Source: Jonesiaceae bacterium BS-20
GTDB taxonomy: Bacteria; Actinomycetota; Actinomycetes; Actinomycetales; Cellulomonadaceae
Reading direction: 5' to 3'
Length of the DNA stretch: 64,000 nt
Assembly: GCA_039995105.1 (NCBI GenBank)
Contig: CP146203.1
Location: 2,294,001 to 2,358,000, forward strand
Of the stretch, positions 8,842-18,570 are shown piece after piece. Each line of letters starts with the position of its first letter. The first letter of the stretch is position 1. The notes under the pieces are model-generated. The model had not been told where the DNA came from, searched no databases, and saw only the letters and a list, made by a program, of their open reading frames with translations. Both the position numbers and the translations under genes were made by a program.

Positions 8842-9192
8842 TTAACCCTCGGCAACGACCATGGCGGTTGCGATGCCCCCATCATGGGACAGTGACAGGT
8901 GAAAAATGCGGACGCCCATCTGCGCGGCCATCTTCGAGACGGTTCCCCGATGTTCAACTACGGGACGTTTTCCCGTCTCACGGCGGATCGTCACGTCCTG
9001 CCACAGCATCTGTCCGGGGGATCCTAAGGACTTGGCAATAGCTTCTTTAGCCGCGAATCTGGCCGCCAAGGATTCCAGAGGCAGGTCACGTTCTGCGGGG
9101 GTGAAGAGTTTCTCGCGCAAACGGGGACTGCGTTCAAGGGCGCGGCCAAACCTGTCAATCTCACAGACGTCAACACCAATACCAATAATCAT
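8842..9192 (-). CDS. acpS: Holo-[acyl-carrier-protein] synthase
   Basis: Transfers 4'-phosphopantetheine from CoA to the serine of acyl carrier protein. The 116-residue product has both family signatures: [12 protein letters not shown] at residues 4-15 (Mg-binding Asp) and [16 protein letters not shown] with the catalytic Glu near residue 50. GGAGGAAGC stands directly before the ATG. It lies 40 bases after glmS on the same strand, so the two are probably co-transcribed, and ends at a hairpin terminator. Confidence 0.95.
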   Translation of the reverse strand: MIIGIGVDVCEIDRFGRALERSPRLREKLFTPAERDLPLESLAARFAAKEAIAKSLGSPGQMLWQDVTIRRETGKRPVVEHRGTVSKMAAQMGVRIFHLSLSHDGGIATAMVVAEG

Positions 9193-9232
9193 GCTTCCTC
9201 CGTGCCCCAGTGTCGTTGCGGTCCACCAAGTT

Positions 9233-11098
9233 CTACTCTACGGTGACCGACTTTGCTAGGTTACGCGGCTGGTCAACGTCCAATCCCTTCACACGCGCTA
9301 ACTCTGCGGCAAAGATTTGCAGGGGCAAAACCGTCAACAGCGGGGACATCAGGGTTGGGCACTGCGGGACAAAGAAGACCTGGTCAGCAAACTCGACAAC
9401 TGCCCGGTCCCCTTCCTCCGCGATCACGATCGTGTGCGCCCCGCGGGCACGGATCTCTTGAATGTTCGAGATCACCTTGGCGTGCAGAACCGACCGTCCG
9501 CGTGGAGAAGGCACCACAATCACAACGGGTTGCCCCTGATCAATCAAAGCGATTGGACCGTGCTTGAGCTCCCCAGCGGCAAAACCTTCCGCATGGATAT
9601 AGGCCAGTTCCTTGAGTTTGAGTGCCCCCTCGAGTGCAATCGGGTAACCCACGTGCCGGCCCAAGAACAAGACCGAGGTTGCATCCGCCATCTGCCGGGC
9701 CACATCCAAAATGGCTTCCTGATTGTTCAGCACCTGGGCGATCTTGCCCGGCATCTGACGCAATTGCTCGAAGATACCGGCTACCTCATCGCGGAACATG
9801 TTGCCGCGCAGCTGCGCCAGGTACAGACCCAACACGTACGTGGCGGTAATCTGCGAAACAAACGCCTTTGTAGACGCTACGGCAACCTCGGGGCCCGCAT
9901 GGGTGTACAAGACCGCGTCCGACTCCCTGGCGATCGCACTGCCGTGCGTGTTAACGATCGCAATGACCCGAGCGCCTTGCTCACGAGCGTGACGCACGGC
10001 CATGAGCGTATCCATGGTCTCGCCGCTTTGGCTGATGGCAACCACGAGGGTGCGCGGCGTCAAGATTGGGTCCCGGTACCGGAACTCATGGGCCAGCTCA
10101 ACCTCAACTGGGATCCGGCACCAGTGTTCGATCGCGTACTTAGCCACATGCCCGGCATAAGCCGCCGTGCCGCAGGCGATCACAACAATCTTGTCGATCT
10201 GGCGCAACACATCCTCGGAAATGCGCAGGTCATCCAGTTTCATATCCCCAGCGGCTGTGAGCCGGCCGGTTAAGGTGTCTGCAACGGCTTGGGGCTGGTC
10301 GGCGATCTCCTTGGTCATGAAGGAGCTAAACCCACCCTTTTGGGCTGCTGACACATCCCAGTCAACCGTGAAGCTCCGTGGCTCAACCGGGGAGCCAGCA
10401 AAGTCGGTCACGGTAACCAGGTCCTTGGTCATGGTGACTACCTGGTCTTGGCCCAGCTCAAGGGCGTTGCGGGTGTAATCAATAAAAGCGGCAACATCCG
10501 AACCAAGGAAGTTCTCGCCCTCACCCACACCCACCACAAGGGGCGAGTCATGGCGTGCGGCAACGACCCGGTCGGGAAAGTCTGCGTGCACGGCAACAAG
10601 GGTAAAGGAGCCCTTAAGCATCCCCGCAACCTGTCGCATTGCCAGGGTCAGGTCACCCGTTTGGGTGTACGCCCGCCCCAGCAGGTGAGCGGCGACCTCG
10701 GAGTCAGTCTCAGAAACGAAGGTGATGCCCTCGGCTTCTAACTCGCCACGCAACTGCACAAAATTCTCGATAATACCGTTGTGCACGAGCGCCAACTTTC
10801 CGCCCAGTGCGGTGTGCGGGTGAGCATTAGCGTCGATCGGGGAACCGTGCGTGGCCCAGCGGGTGTGGCCAATAGCCGCCGTGGCGGGACCAAGTGGTAC
10901 GGCATCGAGAGCGGCTTGCAGGTTTTTGAGCTTGCCCGTCTTCTTAGCAACGGCCAGTAAGTCCAGATCAGGGCTGGCCAGAGCTAGCCCCGCTGAATCG
11001 TAGCCGCGGTACTCCAACCGGGATAGACCGGTCAGTACGGAGTCCTGGGGACGGGAAGTTGGGGCCGATGAGCCCACGTAACCGACAATGCCACACAT
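9233..11098 (-). CDS. glmS: Glutamine-fructose-6-phosphate aminotransferase (isomerizing)
   Basis: Makes glucosamine-6-phosphate from fructose-6-phosphate and glutamine, the first step to UDP-GlcNAc. The start is ATG 11096-11098, so Met is followed by the nucleophile in MCGIVGYVG, with a GAAGGA nine bases upstream; an earlier in-frame TTG is less likely. The 621-residue protein has the class-II glutamine amidotransferase domain (1 to about 230; [17 protein letters not shown]), two SIS sugar-isomerase domains ([21 protein letters not shown]) and the family C-terminus LAKSVTVE. GlmM, the next enzyme in the pathway, is encoded about 3 kb away. No glmS ribozyme is visible in the short leader. Confidence 0.97.
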   Translation of the reverse strand: MCGIVGYVGSSAPTSRPQDSVLTGLSRLEYRGYDSAGLALASPDLDLLAVAKKTGKLKNLQAALDAVPLGPATAAIGHTRWATHGSPIDANAHPHTALGGKLALVHNGIIENFVQLRGELEAEGITFVSETDSEVAAHLLGRAYTQTGDLTLAMRQVAGMLKGSFTLVAVHADFPDRVVAARHDSPLVVGVGEGENFLGSDVAAFIDYTRNALELGQDQVVTMTKDLVTVTDFAGSPVEPRSFTVDWDVSAAQKGGFSSFMTKEIADQPQAVADTLTGRLTAAGDMKLDDLRISEDVLRQIDKIVVIACGTAAYAGHVAKYAIEHWCRIPVEVELAHEFRYRDPILTPRTLVVAISQSGETMDTLMAVRHAREQGARVIAIVNTHGSAIARESDAVLYTHAGPEVAVASTKAFVSQITATYVLGLYLAQLRGNMFRDEVAGIFEQLRQMPGKIAQVLNNQEAILDVARQMADATSVLFLGRHVGYPIALEGALKLKELAYIHAEGFAAGELKHGPIALIDQGQPVVIVVPSPRGRSVLHAKVISNIQEIRARGAHTIVIAEEGDRAVVEFADQVFFVPQCPTLMSPLLTVLPLQIFAAELARVKGLDVDQPRNLAKSVTVE

Positions 11099-11126
11099 AC
11101 GCAATTTCCTTCTGTAGAGTTATTTC

Positions 11127-11155
11127 AGTCTAGAAGCAACATTTTTAGCTGTGCA
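11127..11155 (-). promoter_or_regulatory. Candidate glmS promoter
   Basis: Minus strand: TGCACA at 11150-11155, 17-base spacer, TAGACT at 11127-11132, about 30 bases before the glmS ATG. Confidence 0.45.
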
Positions 11156-11239
11156 CCTCGGAAGGGTTTTACAGAAAAGATCCGTGCAAAATCCACACAT
11201 CTTGGTGTCAATTACGGTACTTGACCCCAAGGTACGGCA

Positions 11240-11245
11240 CAATCT
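11240..11245 (+). promoter_or_regulatory. Candidate -10 box of coaA
   Basis: CAATCT followed by exactly six bases and then the ATG at 11252; there is no Shine-Dalgarno. It fits the leaderless pattern seen at other genes of this window. A TTGACC at 11221 is too close to serve as its -35. Confidence 0.35.
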
Positions 11246-11251
11246 TTAGTG

Positions 11252-12202
11252 ATGCCGCAATCACTTACACCCCCCAGTGCATATATGGACCTCGACCGGG
11301 CTGCTTGGCAGCGCCTATCCGAGTCCACTCCCCTGCCGTTAACCGACCAAGACGTCGAACGCTTAGCGGGGCTTGGCGACCCAATTGACCTAGCCGAGGT
11401 CGACGCGATCTACCGGCCGCTGTCCCGGTTGCTCAACCTCTACGTGGGAGCAACCCGGGAACTGAACAAGGCCACCTCAACGTTCTTGCGCGAGGAGGCA
11501 GGCGGCACCCCATACGTAATTGGGGTAGCGGGCTCCGTTGCCGTGGGAAAGTCAACCACGTCCAGGATCCTGCGTGAGATGCTGGCCCGCTGGCCTGACA
11601 CTCCGCGGGTCGAGTTGCTCACAACGGACGGCTTCTTGTACCCCAATGCGGAATTGGAACGCCGGGGTCTCATGCACCGCAAGGGTTTTCCTGAGTCCTA
11701 TAACCGGCGTGCACTGATTCGATTCTTAACCAAGGTCAAAGCCGGCCGGCCGCGCGTTGAGGCACCCGTTTATGATCACCTGACCTACGACATATTGCCC
11801 GGGGCAGTACAAACCGTGAATCACCCCGACGTGCTGATTGTTGAGGGGCTTAATGTCCTACAACCCGCACGGCCCAGTATCTCCACCCGGTCCAGCCTCG
11901 CGGTCAGCGACTTCTTTGACTTCTCCATCTACGTCGATGCCCGCCCCCAAGACGTTCGCAGCTGGTACGTTGACCGGTTCCTGTCCCTGCGCGACTCCGC
12001 GTTTGCAAAGCCTGAGTCATATTTCAGGCGCTATGCCGATCTCTCAGACGACGACGCCATTGCCACGGCAGAACAGATTTGGGATTCAATCAACGAGCCC
12101 AATCTCCAGGAGAACATCTTGCCCACCAGGTCCCGGGCATCCTTGGTTATGCACAAGGGCCCTAACCACCTGGTTGAACGCGTGCGGTTGCGCAAGCTGT
12201 AG
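11252..12202 (+). CDS. coaA: Type I pantothenate kinase
   Basis: Phosphorylates pantothenate with ATP, the committed step of coenzyme A synthesis. The 316-residue protein carries the P-loop [12 protein letters not shown] at 91-102, [10 protein letters not shown], the KGFPESYN stretch, the YDHLTYD motif and IVEGLNVLQ, all diagnostic of the CoaA (type I) family. Length is normal. A GTG lies one codon before the ATG used here; the ATG is six bases from a -10-like CAATCT. It stands alone, divergent from glmS and convergent with dedA. Confidence 0.96.
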   Translation: MPQSLTPPSAYMDLDRAAWQRLSESTPLPLTDQDVERLAGLGDPIDLAEVDAIYRPLSRLLNLYVGATRELNKATSTFLREEAGGTPYVIGVAGSVAVGKSTTSRILREMLARWPDTPRVELLTTDGFLYPNAELERRGLMHRKGFPESYNRRALIRFLTKVKAGRPRVEAPVYDHLTYDILPGAVQTVNHPDVLIVEGLNVLQPARPSISTRSSLAVSDFFDFSIYVDARPQDVRSWYVDRFLSLRDSAFAKPESYFRRYADLSDDDAIATAEQIWDSINEPNLQENILPTRSRASLVMHKGPNHLVERVRLRKL

Positions 12203-12226
12203 CCCACACACCGAGTGAGCTTGAAA

Positions 12227-12985
12227 CTATGCCGGGTCCTTCGGGTCTTGCTCATCGTTAGGTAGCGGCTCCGGAGCCATAGGTACCTCCGTAATGGTGA
12301 CGGTGCGCTGCTGCTCAGCAAGTGCAACAGCGAACTCGAGCGACGGCATCGACCTTCCCTTGGCAGCCCGGCGTGCGAGCACTCGGCGCAGTACCTGGTC
12401 CACCACGATTCCAATGGCCATACCGCCTGCTACCCCGACCGGAACAGCCAGGATCGGGTGTCCCTCAAGCCAAGCGCCCGCTCCCACGCCAATGAGCGTT
12501 GAGTAGATCGACCAGGTAATTGCGGCTATGCACACGTAAAACAAGAAAGCGCGGCGCGGGTAAGCCATCCTTCCCGCCATGAAGTTCACCGCTACCCGGC
12601 CCACCGGAATGTAACGGGCAGAGATAATAACCGGTGCGGGGCGCTGAATAATCATGTCACTAGCCCAGTTCAGCATACGGCCCAACCTTGGGCCCTGGAG
12701 TGCTTTCCAATGCTTAGAACTTACTTTGCGGCCCAAATGGTAGGCGGTCAGGTCGCCACAGATGGCCCCAACCATGGCCACCGCTGCCACTATCCACAGG
12801 TTTGGCTCCCCTGTGGACATTGAAAGAGCAACCAGCCCAATAACCAGGGACTCACTTGGGAAGATCGGAAAGATCCCATCCAACAAGATAAACAGCCACA
12901 GCAGCACAAACAACCACGGTGTGCCCGTATACCCGGTTGCAAAGTGCATCAGCGTGTCGTTGAGACCGCTCAACCACTCGATCAT
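12227..12985 (-). CDS. DedA family membrane protein
   Basis: The 252-residue polytopic membrane protein is of DedA/SNARE-associated type: ILLDGIFPIFPSESLVIGLVAL near the N-terminus and GAICGDLTAYHLGRKVG-like region followed by RYIPVGRVAVNFMAGRMAYPRRAF, where the Arg of the R-x-x-P-x-x-R motif sits. DedA proteins are thought to flip or transport phospholipid carriers and affect membrane homeostasis; the exact substrate is not known here. The start overlaps the def stop by four bases (ATGA), so it is co-translated with peptide deformylase. The cytoplasmic tail of about 40 residues is hydrophilic. Confidence 0.9.
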   Translation of the reverse strand: MIEWLSGLNDTLMHFATGYTGTPWLFVLLWLFILLDGIFPIFPSESLVIGLVALSMSTGEPNLWIVAAVAMVGAICGDLTAYHLGRKVSSKHWKALQGPRLGRMLNWASDMIIQRPAPVIISARYIPVGRVAVNFMAGRMAYPRRAFLFYVCIAAITWSIYSTLIGVGAGAWLEGHPILAVPVGVAGGMAIGIVVDQVLRRVLARRAAKGRSMPSLEFAVALAEQQRTVTITEVPMAPEPLPNDEQDPKDPA

Positions 12986-13701
12986 GAAGACACGTCAAGC
13001 GATGTGTCTAACTGCTCTCCAAGGTCAGCCTCGATGCTATGCCCAATGTTCTGTTCAACATCCAGACCTTGCGCGACGTCAAAGCCCAGCGCCCGGGCAG
13101 CCGCAGCCGGTTCAGAACTAAATGACCACAGATCGCTGAGATTCTGGGTTGTGCACAGGGACCGCATTTGAGCGCGATCAACATAAAGGACTCCGTTGAG
13201 GTGGTCGATCTCATGTTGGGCAATCCGTGCCGGCCAACCGGTTAGGACCTCATCAATGCTCGCGCCGTTCTCATCGGTTCCAGTCAACCGCACGCTGTGC
13301 GGGCGGGTCACCGCCGCCTGATAACCGTCAACGCTTAGACAGCCCTCGAAGTGGGTGACCAAGCGGTCACCAACCGGGGTGTATGCCGGGTTGAAGATGA
13401 AGCGAGGCTCAACAGCCGTTCGCTCGCGAGTGTCACCATCGTCGCCGCTCCCCGGGTCCCACATGACCGCAACCGACAGGCCTACCCCAATCTGGGTAGC
13501 GGCTAGGCCTACTCCAGGGGCGTCCATCATGGTTGCGTACATGGCCTGCAAGAACTGCGGCAGCAACTCTCCCAGTTGTCCGTCATAGGGTGCGGTTACC
13601 TCTCGCAGGACCGCTTGTCCGGCTTGAACAATTGGCAGCACACCATCGGGGTGAGCTACCAGAAGGGATTGGACTTGAGATAGGAAGTCTTGGGGGTTCA
13701 C
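12982..13701 (-). CDS. def: Peptide deformylase
   Basis: Removes the formyl group from the N-terminal Met of nascent proteins. All three metal-site motifs are present: GVGLAATQ at 63-70, EGCLS with the metal Cys at 119-123 and HEIDH at 163-167. At 239 residues it is longer than the enterobacterial enzyme, mainly through N- and C-terminal extensions seen also in other actinobacteria. The start is GTG at 13699-13701 without a Shine-Dalgarno. The gene lies immediately downstream of a strong hairpin and is followed by dedA with a four-base overlap. Confidence 0.95.
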   Translation of the reverse strand: MNPQDFLSQVQSLLVAHPDGVLPIVQAGQAVLREVTAPYDGQLGELLPQFLQAMYATMMDAPGVGLAATQIGVGLSVAVMWDPGSGDDGDTRERTAVEPRFIFNPAYTPVGDRLVTHFEGCLSVDGYQAAVTRPHSVRLTGTDENGASIDEVLTGWPARIAQHEIDHLNGVLYVDRAQMRSLCTTQNLSDLWSFSSEPAAAARALGFDVAQGLDVEQNIGHSIEADLGEQLDTSLDVSS

Positions 13702-13721
13702 ATAGTCATCTTTACATATAC

Positions 13722-13764
13722 AACTGGGCCCAGCGCAGGATTCTCGCCCGCGCTGGGCCCAGTT
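13722..13764 (-). terminator. Hairpin between glmM and def
   Basis: Perfect 15-bp stem (arms AACTGGGCCCAGCGC and its complement) with a 13-base loop. No long T-run follows, which is common for actinobacterial terminators. It ends the glmM transcript. Confidence 0.75.
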
Positions 13765-13835
13765 TCACCAAGTCTGCACCAGTTGATTCCCACCGGCCAA
13801 ACTTCGCAATTTTCGATCGTTGATGCCGACCTGAC

Positions 13836-15179
13836 TTACAGGCTAAGTTCCTGTTTGACAACGTCAGCAATTTTTTGGGCACACTGCTCAGCCAAACTCT
13901 GCGTGGCCGCCTCAACCATGACCCGGACCAAAGGCTCGGTGCCCGATGGACGCAACAGTACGCGTCCGGTATTGCCAAGCTCGGCTTCAACGCTCTGCAC
14001 AATGTCTTGAACGGCCTGGTTGGTGTTGACCGCGCCCTTGTCCACGCCGCGCACGTTGATCAGCGCCTGTGGTAGTTGCTTGATAACGCCCGAGAGTTCG
14101 CTCATCTTCAGACGAGTCTCAGCCAGGCGGGACAGCAGGTGCAGTGCGGTCAGCACACCGTCGCCGGTTGTGGACAGGTCGGTCAGCAGTACGTGACCGG
14201 ACTGTTCTCCACCCAGGTTCAGGTCGCTGCGGCGCATCTCTTCAAGAACGTACCGGTCGCCGACAGCGGTATCAACGGTCTTAATGCCCGCAGCATGCAT
14301 GGCGTTCTTCAACCCCAAGTTAGACATGACCGTAGTAACCAGGGTGTCGTTCTTGAGTCTGCCTGCCTCATGCAGCGCGAGCGCCAAGATGCCCATAATC
14401 TGGTCACCATCAACTACTTCGCCCTCCTCATCGGAGGCAATGCAGCGGTCGGCGTCGCCGTCAAACGAGACACCAACGTGAGCCATGTGACCAACAGTTG
14501 CCGCCGCCATACGGCGCGGGGCGGTAGCACCGTACTCATTGTTGATGTTCTCACCGTTAGGCTCAGCGCCAATAACGATTACCTCAGCACCAGCCCTACG
14601 TAATGCCTCGGGGCCAACAACGCTTGCTGCGCCGTGCGCACAGTCAACAACCACACGCAGGCCTTCAAGCGAGTACGTCACGGTTTTGACCAACGCGTCG
14701 ACGTACTTATTTACCGCCTCAAAATCATATGAGATTCGACCAACGCCGGCGCCAATTGGACGCAACCAGTCCGATTCCATGTGTGCAGCAATTTCGTCTT
14801 CAACGTCGTCTTCCAGCTTATAGCCGTGCTTGTCAAAGAACTTGATGCCGTTGTCCTGCATCGGGTTGTGGGACGCAGAGAGCATAACTCCAAGGTCGCC
14901 GCCAAGAACACCGGTCAAGTAGGCGACTGCGGGCGTGGGAACAACACCCACATCGATGACGTCCACGCCAGCACTTGCCAAACCGGCAGATACCGCAGCG
15001 GACAAGAATTCGCCCGATGCCCGTGGGTCACGGCCCACAATAGCCTTGGGACGCTGCCCAGTTTCTTGGCGTAGCGCCAGCACGTGGGCGGCGGATGCCG
15101 CAAGGTCAAGAGCGAGTTCCGCGGTTACGTCACGGTTAGCAAGACCGCGTACTCCATCGGTACCAAATAGCCGGGCCAT
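13836..15179 (-). CDS. glmM: Phosphoglucosamine mutase
   Basis: Converts glucosamine-6-phosphate to glucosamine-1-phosphate for UDP-GlcNAc. Start ATG 15177-15179 (MARLFGTDGVRG) follows AAGGA with correct spacing; the open frame has five more upstream codons that are not family-like. The active phosphoserine is S103 in MLSASHNP; the metal loop reads DGDADR; the phosphate-binding loop near the C-terminus is RPSGTEPLVRVM. Its 447 residues are the normal length. Hairpins flank the gene on both sides, so it is probably monocistronic. Confidence 0.96.
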   Translation of the reverse strand: MARLFGTDGVRGLANRDVTAELALDLAASAAHVLALRQETGQRPKAIVGRDPRASGEFLSAAVSAGLASAGVDVIDVGVVPTPAVAYLTGVLGGDLGVMLSASHNPMQDNGIKFFDKHGYKLEDDVEDEIAAHMESDWLRPIGAGVGRISYDFEAVNKYVDALVKTVTYSLEGLRVVVDCAHGAASVVGPEALRRAGAEVIVIGAEPNGENINNEYGATAPRRMAAATVGHMAHVGVSFDGDADRCIASDEEGEVVDGDQIMGILALALHEAGRLKNDTLVTTVMSNLGLKNAMHAAGIKTVDTAVGDRYVLEEMRRSDLNLGGEQSGHVLLTDLSTTGDGVLTALHLLSRLAETRLKMSELSGVIKQLPQALINVRGVDKGAVNTNQAVQDIVQSVEAELGNTGRVLLRPSGTEPLVRVMVEAATQSLAEQCAQKIADVVKQELSL

Positions 15180-15262
15180 GGGATTCCTTAGCAAGTGATC
15201 GCACTATTTAGTGCTTAAAGACTGAAACATTCTGGTTGGGCTTAGGGAGCCACTGTAACGCC

Positions 15263-15298
15263 CAACGGCTCCGACAGCAGTAGCTGTCGGAGCCGTTG
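15263..15298 (-). terminator. Hairpin after rpsI
   Basis: Perfect 16-bp stem (arm CAACGGCTCCGACAGC) closed over a 4-base loop, 20 bases after the rpsI stop. No T-run. Confidence 0.75.
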
Positions 15299-15318
15299 AA
15301 CACAAGACTGATAACGAA

Positions 15319-15807
15319 TCAGCGCTTGGAGAACTGTGAAGCCTTGCGTGCCTTCTTGAGACCGGCCTTCTTACGCTCAACAGCGCGTGCATCGCGGGTC
15401 AAGAAGCCTGCCTTTTTCAGGGCAGCGCGGTTTGATTCGGCATCTACCGCGTTCAGGGCGCGTGCGATTCCAAGACGGAGTGCACCAGCCTGACCGGAGG
15501 TACCGCCACCGTGAATGCGAGCGATAACGTCGAAGCGACCTTCAACGTCAACCAGCTTCAGTGGTGAGCCAGCAAGCTGCTGGTGAACCTTGTTAGGGAA
15601 GTAGTCATCCAGAGTGCGACCATTGATGGTCCACTGGCCGGTGCCTGGGATAAGGCGTACCCGAGCGACTGCTTCTTTGCGGCGGCCCAGCGCTTGCGCT
15701 GGAGCCGTGATGCTCTGACCGCGGCCCGTTGGGGCAGCAGACTCAGAGGTGTAGTTGCTGGGAGTTTCTTCATCCAGCGTGTCGATGTCGACGGTGGTGT
15801 CAGCCAC
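15319..15807 (-). CDS. rpsI: 30S ribosomal protein S9
   Basis: S9 binds 16S rRNA in the head of the small subunit and its C-terminal tail reaches the P site. The conserved body begins at [34 protein letters not shown] and the terminal [12 protein letters not shown] are intact. An acidic, Ser/Thr-rich N-terminal extension of about 38 residues precedes it, as in other actinobacterial S9 proteins. It starts with GTG after GAGGAAA, and follows rplM by 44 bases. Confidence 0.97.
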   Translation of the reverse strand: MADTTVDIDTLDEETPSNYTSESAAPTGRGQSITAPAQALGRRKEAVARVRLIPGTGQWTINGRTLDDYFPNKVHQQLAGSPLKLVDVEGRFDVIARIHGGGTSGQAGALRLGIARALNAVDAESNRAALKKAGFLTRDARAVERKKAGLKKARKASQFSKR

Positions 15808-15851
15808 TAGTCTTTCCTCGCGTCCTTGTATATCACTCAGTTGGCGCGAGC

Positions 15852-16310
15852 CTACTGAGCAACCTGGGTGATCTCGAACGGCTTTGGCTGCTGTGCTGCG
15901 TGTGGGTGATCAGAGCCTGCGTAGACTTTGAGCTTGCCCATTTGCGTGCGGCCAAGGGAGGTCTTAGGGAGCATGCCGCGTACGGCCTTCTCCACAGCCT
16001 GCGCTGGGTTCTTCTCCATGAGTTCGGAGTAAGGAATAGCGCTCAGACCACCCGGGTAACCGGAGTGGGAATATGCCTTCTTTTGCTCAAGCTTGTTCCC
16101 TGAAAGGGCAACCTTGCCAGCGTTGATAACGATGACGAAGTCGCCACCGTCTACGTGTGGAGCAAAGGTGGGCTTGTGCTTGCCACGCAGCAGTGTTGCC
16201 ACGTGTGTTGCGAGACGACCAAGAATAACGTCGGTAGCGTCAATGACGTACCAGTCGTTCTGGATGTCGCCTGGCTTCGGGGTGTACGTACGCACGTTCG
16301 TAGCCTTCAT
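15852..16310 (-). CDS. rplM: 50S ribosomal protein L13
   Basis: Early-assembly large-subunit protein. The 152-residue product starts [15 protein letters not shown] and has [33 protein letters not shown] and the [10 protein letters not shown] motif. The open frame continues far upstream, but that part is not protein-like and this ATG is the family start. Paired with rpsI as in most bacteria. A leader of up to about 370 bases with a hairpin lies upstream. Confidence 0.97.
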   Translation of the reverse strand: MKATNVRTYTPKPGDIQNDWYVIDATDVILGRLATHVATLLRGKHKPTFAPHVDGGDFVIVINAGKVALSGNKLEQKKAYSHSGYPGGLSAIPYSELMEKNPAQAVEKAVRGMLPKTSLGRTQMGKLKVYAGSDHPHAAQQPKPFEITQVAQ

Positions 16311-16679
16311 TTCGTGTTTGTGTCTTCTCTGGCGCTTCTGCAGCGCACAGAAAGGTCGGCGAGCGCTTCTAAAAACCTTAGCGAGTGGGCGCACCGGTCT
16401 ATCTGAAGCACAATGATCAAGCAGCCTTCTAGCAATTAGCTGGCGGTAACTCACGCCATGAGTTACTTTCCAAACTTTTAGCGGTACTACTTGGAGGTTG
16501 AAGCACGGCGAGACCACATAAATGCCACGTAGCGGGCCGCCGTGTAAGAAGTACGATTCACCGTACTGGATCCACCGCGGTCTAACGTTTGACTCAGGGT
16601 CTGACTGCCGATCCATCCAATGTGTTACCAAGGCATGCAACAATCAGGTTTCAGTGTACCGCATTTGTTGGGCCTTGCG
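16311..16679 (-). other. Gene-free region: rplM leader with inverted repeat
   Basis: No coding potential is apparent in these 369 bases. On the minus strand they carry a perfect 8-bp inverted repeat GTAACTCA/TGAGTTAC at 16446-16466 (5-base loop), about 140 bases before rplM. No promoter stands out. The hairpin may belong to an autoregulatory r-protein leader or end the trhO transcript; the sequence does not decide. Confidence 0.4.
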
Positions 16680-17591
16680 TTACTTAACGTGCGTCACCTT
16701 TTTATTGGCGAGCTCTTGACAGACTTGGCAGGTCTGAGCTGCCGCTACCGGCACGCAGTCGGGGCAAGCCAGCGCGAGCGTTTTGCACCCTGGATCACCA
16801 CAGTTTTCAAAGTTGTTTGTGATGGTGTCACAGTGTGTACACCGGCCTAATGAAACAGTGTCTTGGTCAAAGTCCAAGGTCATACGCTTATCAAAGACGT
16901 ACAACGAGCCGTCCCATAGCCCCTTGGAACCAAATTCCTCGCCGTACCGAACAATTCCACCTTCGATTTGGTAGACGTCCTTGAACCCTCGGTTCTTCAT
17001 CAAAACAGACAGGATCTCGCACCGAATACCTCCGGTGCAGTAAGAGACAATGTGCTTGTCCTTGAGGTGATCGTACTTTCCTGACTCCACCTCGGCAATG
17101 AAGTCATGGGTCGTTGTAACATCGGGAACCACCGCATTTCGGAACTTGCCGATCTCCGCCTCAAAGCCATTGCGCCCGTCAAAGAAGACCACGTCGTCAC
17201 CGAGCTCGGCAACCAGCTTGTTTACCTCCGCAGGCTTCAGGTGCTTACCCCCACCGATCACACCGTACTGATCAACCTTGACCTCGTCCGGGGCACCAAA
17301 AGCCACCAACTCAGCCCGGTTCTTTACGCTCAGACGTGGGAAGTCAGTTCCGGTTCCATCGGACCACTTAACGTCCATCTTTTTGAAGCCCGAATACTCT
17401 TTGGTGGTCTTAACGTAACGCTTCAGGTTCTCGACAGTGCCACCAAGGGTGGCGTTGATGCCGTGGGGAGAAACAATTACGCGGCCGGTCAGGTCCCACC
17501 GCTCCGCCACCTCTATTTGCCACAACCGCAATGCAGCTGGGTCGGCAACGGGAGCAAATGCATAGAACAAAATAATCTTGTGAACGGCCAT
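16680..17591 (-). CDS. trhO: tRNA U34 hydroxylase TrhO (rhodanese family, YceA-like)
   Basis: Oxygen-dependent formation of 5-hydroxyuridine at tRNA position 34. The 303-residue protein has an N-terminal acylphosphatase-like domain ([23 protein letters not shown]) and a central rhodanese domain with the active Cys in [12 protein letters not shown]-terminal Cys cluster of the C-x2-C type (CTHC, CPDC, CQVC) is usual for the family. ATG 17589-17591 is chosen over a GTG two codons earlier; TATCCT lies seven bases upstream, suggesting a leaderless message. A hairpin separates it from truA. Confidence 0.93.
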   Translation of the reverse strand: MAVHKIILFYAFAPVADPAALRLWQIEVAERWDLTGRVIVSPHGINATLGGTVENLKRYVKTTKEYSGFKKMDVKWSDGTGTDFPRLSVKNRAELVAFGAPDEVKVDQYGVIGGGKHLKPAEVNKLVAELGDDVVFFDGRNGFEAEIGKFRNAVVPDVTTTHDFIAEVESGKYDHLKDKHIVSYCTGGIRCEILSVLMKNRGFKDVYQIEGGIVRYGEEFGSKGLWDGSLYVFDKRMTLDFDQDTVSLGRCTHCDTITNNFENCGDPGCKTLALACPDCVPVAAAQTCQVCQELANKKVTHVK

Positions 17592-17598
17592 ACCCACA

Positions 17599-17604
17599 AG
17601 GATA
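17599..17604 (-). promoter_or_regulatory. Candidate -10 box of trhO
   Basis: TATCCT on the minus strand, seven bases before the ATG, with no Shine-Dalgarno. No convincing -35. Confidence 0.35.
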
Positions 17605-17619
17605 TAGAGAAGACCCGAC

Positions 17620-17652
17620 TTGCCCCAAGGGACTTTTGGGGTCTTGGGGCAA
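17620..17652 (-). terminator. Hairpin between truA and trhO
   Basis: Perfect 10-bp stem TTGCCCCAAG/CTTGGGGCAA with a 13-base loop, 18 bases after the truA stop. No T-run. Confidence 0.6.
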
Positions 17653-17670
17653 CATCACACTGGGCGGGAG

Positions 17671-18519
17671 CTAGATTTCATCCATTCTCATTGCGCGTAC
17701 CGCCGCCGCCCGCGCCGCCAGCTGGTCATCCGCAGGATACTGCACCTCCTGCAGGGTCAAACCACAAGCCGGCAGTACGGCACTTGAGTGCCTGCGGGAG
17801 CGCGAATTGAGCATCCACGTAGGCCAATCCACGTCCTTTTGACCGTCGCCCACCACAAGGACCGCCCCTACCAAAGCGCGCACCATATTGTGGCAAAACG
17901 CGTCCGAGACAATCGTGGCCACCGCAAGTCCGGCATCGGCCCCCGTTTGCGGCCGCGTCCACGTTAGTTGCTTCAGCTCACGAATAGTGGTTGCCCCGGG
18001 CCGAGCCTTGCAGAACGCCGCAAAGTCATGCAAGCCCAGAAGCGGCAACGCCGCCTCATTCATCCGGTTCAAGTCAAGAGCAAAGTTATGCCACAGCACC
18101 GAATCTGTGCGCAAGGGGTCACGCACCGCAATCGAATCGGCGATTCGGTACTTATAGGTGCGATCTAAGGCACTGAACCGGGCATCAAAGCCCTCGGGCG
18201 CACGGCGCACGTCATACAGCACAATGTCTGTGGGCAAGATCTTGTTGACCTTATACAACACCGTTGCCTCGGGGGTCCGATCGGACCGTCCCGGCGTCTT
18301 TAACCACAGCGCCTCGGGGACATCAAAATGGGCCACCTGGCGCCGAGCATGTACTCCCGTATCAGTGCGGCCAGCTACCACCGTATGCAAACCTTCGAAG
18401 CGAGTCACCCGGAACAGGGCCTCCTCAAGGGTCTCCTGCACGGACACCACGTCCGGCTGCCGGGCCCAACCGTAATAGGCGGTCCCACGGTAACCAAGTT
18501 CTAACCGAATCCGTAACAC
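17671..18519 (-). CDS. truA: tRNA pseudouridine(38-40) synthase TruA
   Basis: Converts U38-U40 in the anticodon arm to pseudouridine. The 282-residue product opens LRIRLELGYRGTAYYGWARQ; the catalytic Asp is D53 in AGRTDTGVHA; RTYKYRI and the C-terminal HNMVRALVGAVL are conserved. In many actinobacteria it follows rplQ, whereas here the ROK gene and a terminator lie between truA and the r-protein cluster. It is divergent from the ROK gene with only 51 bases between the starts. Confidence 0.96.
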   Translation of the reverse strand: MLRIRLELGYRGTAYYGWARQPDVVSVQETLEEALFRVTRFEGLHTVVAGRTDTGVHARRQVAHFDVPEALWLKTPGRSDRTPEATVLYKVNKILPTDIVLYDVRRAPEGFDARFSALDRTYKYRIADSIAVRDPLRTDSVLWHNFALDLNRMNEAALPLLGLHDFAAFCKARPGATTIRELKQLTWTRPQTGADAGLAVATIVSDAFCHNMVRALVGAVLVVGDGQKDVDWPTWMLNSRSRRHSSAVLPACGLTLQEVQYPADDQLAARAAAVRAMRMDEI

Positions 18520-18536
18520 TGCCGTCCCTTGAAACT

Positions 18537-18564
18537 TTGATTACATTACCTGCCAGCCTAAGGT
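18537..18564 (+). promoter_or_regulatory. Promoter of the ROK-family gene
   Basis: TTGATT at 18537-18542, 16-base spacer, TAAGGT at 18559-18564, then six bases to the ATG. A leaderless transcript is expected. Confidence 0.55.
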
Positions 18565-18570
18565 TATTGC

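Noticed and set aside
9317-10273. 318-codon open frame on the plus strand opposite glmS
   Set aside because: It lies wholly within the well-conserved glmS, has no ribosome-binding site and its protein shows no domain. It is an antisense shadow.
11099-11248. glmS ribozyme or riboswitch in the glmS upstream region
   Set aside because: The predicted transcription start leaves about 20-30 bases of leader, and no ribozyme-like core is seen. The ribozyme is a Firmicutes feature.
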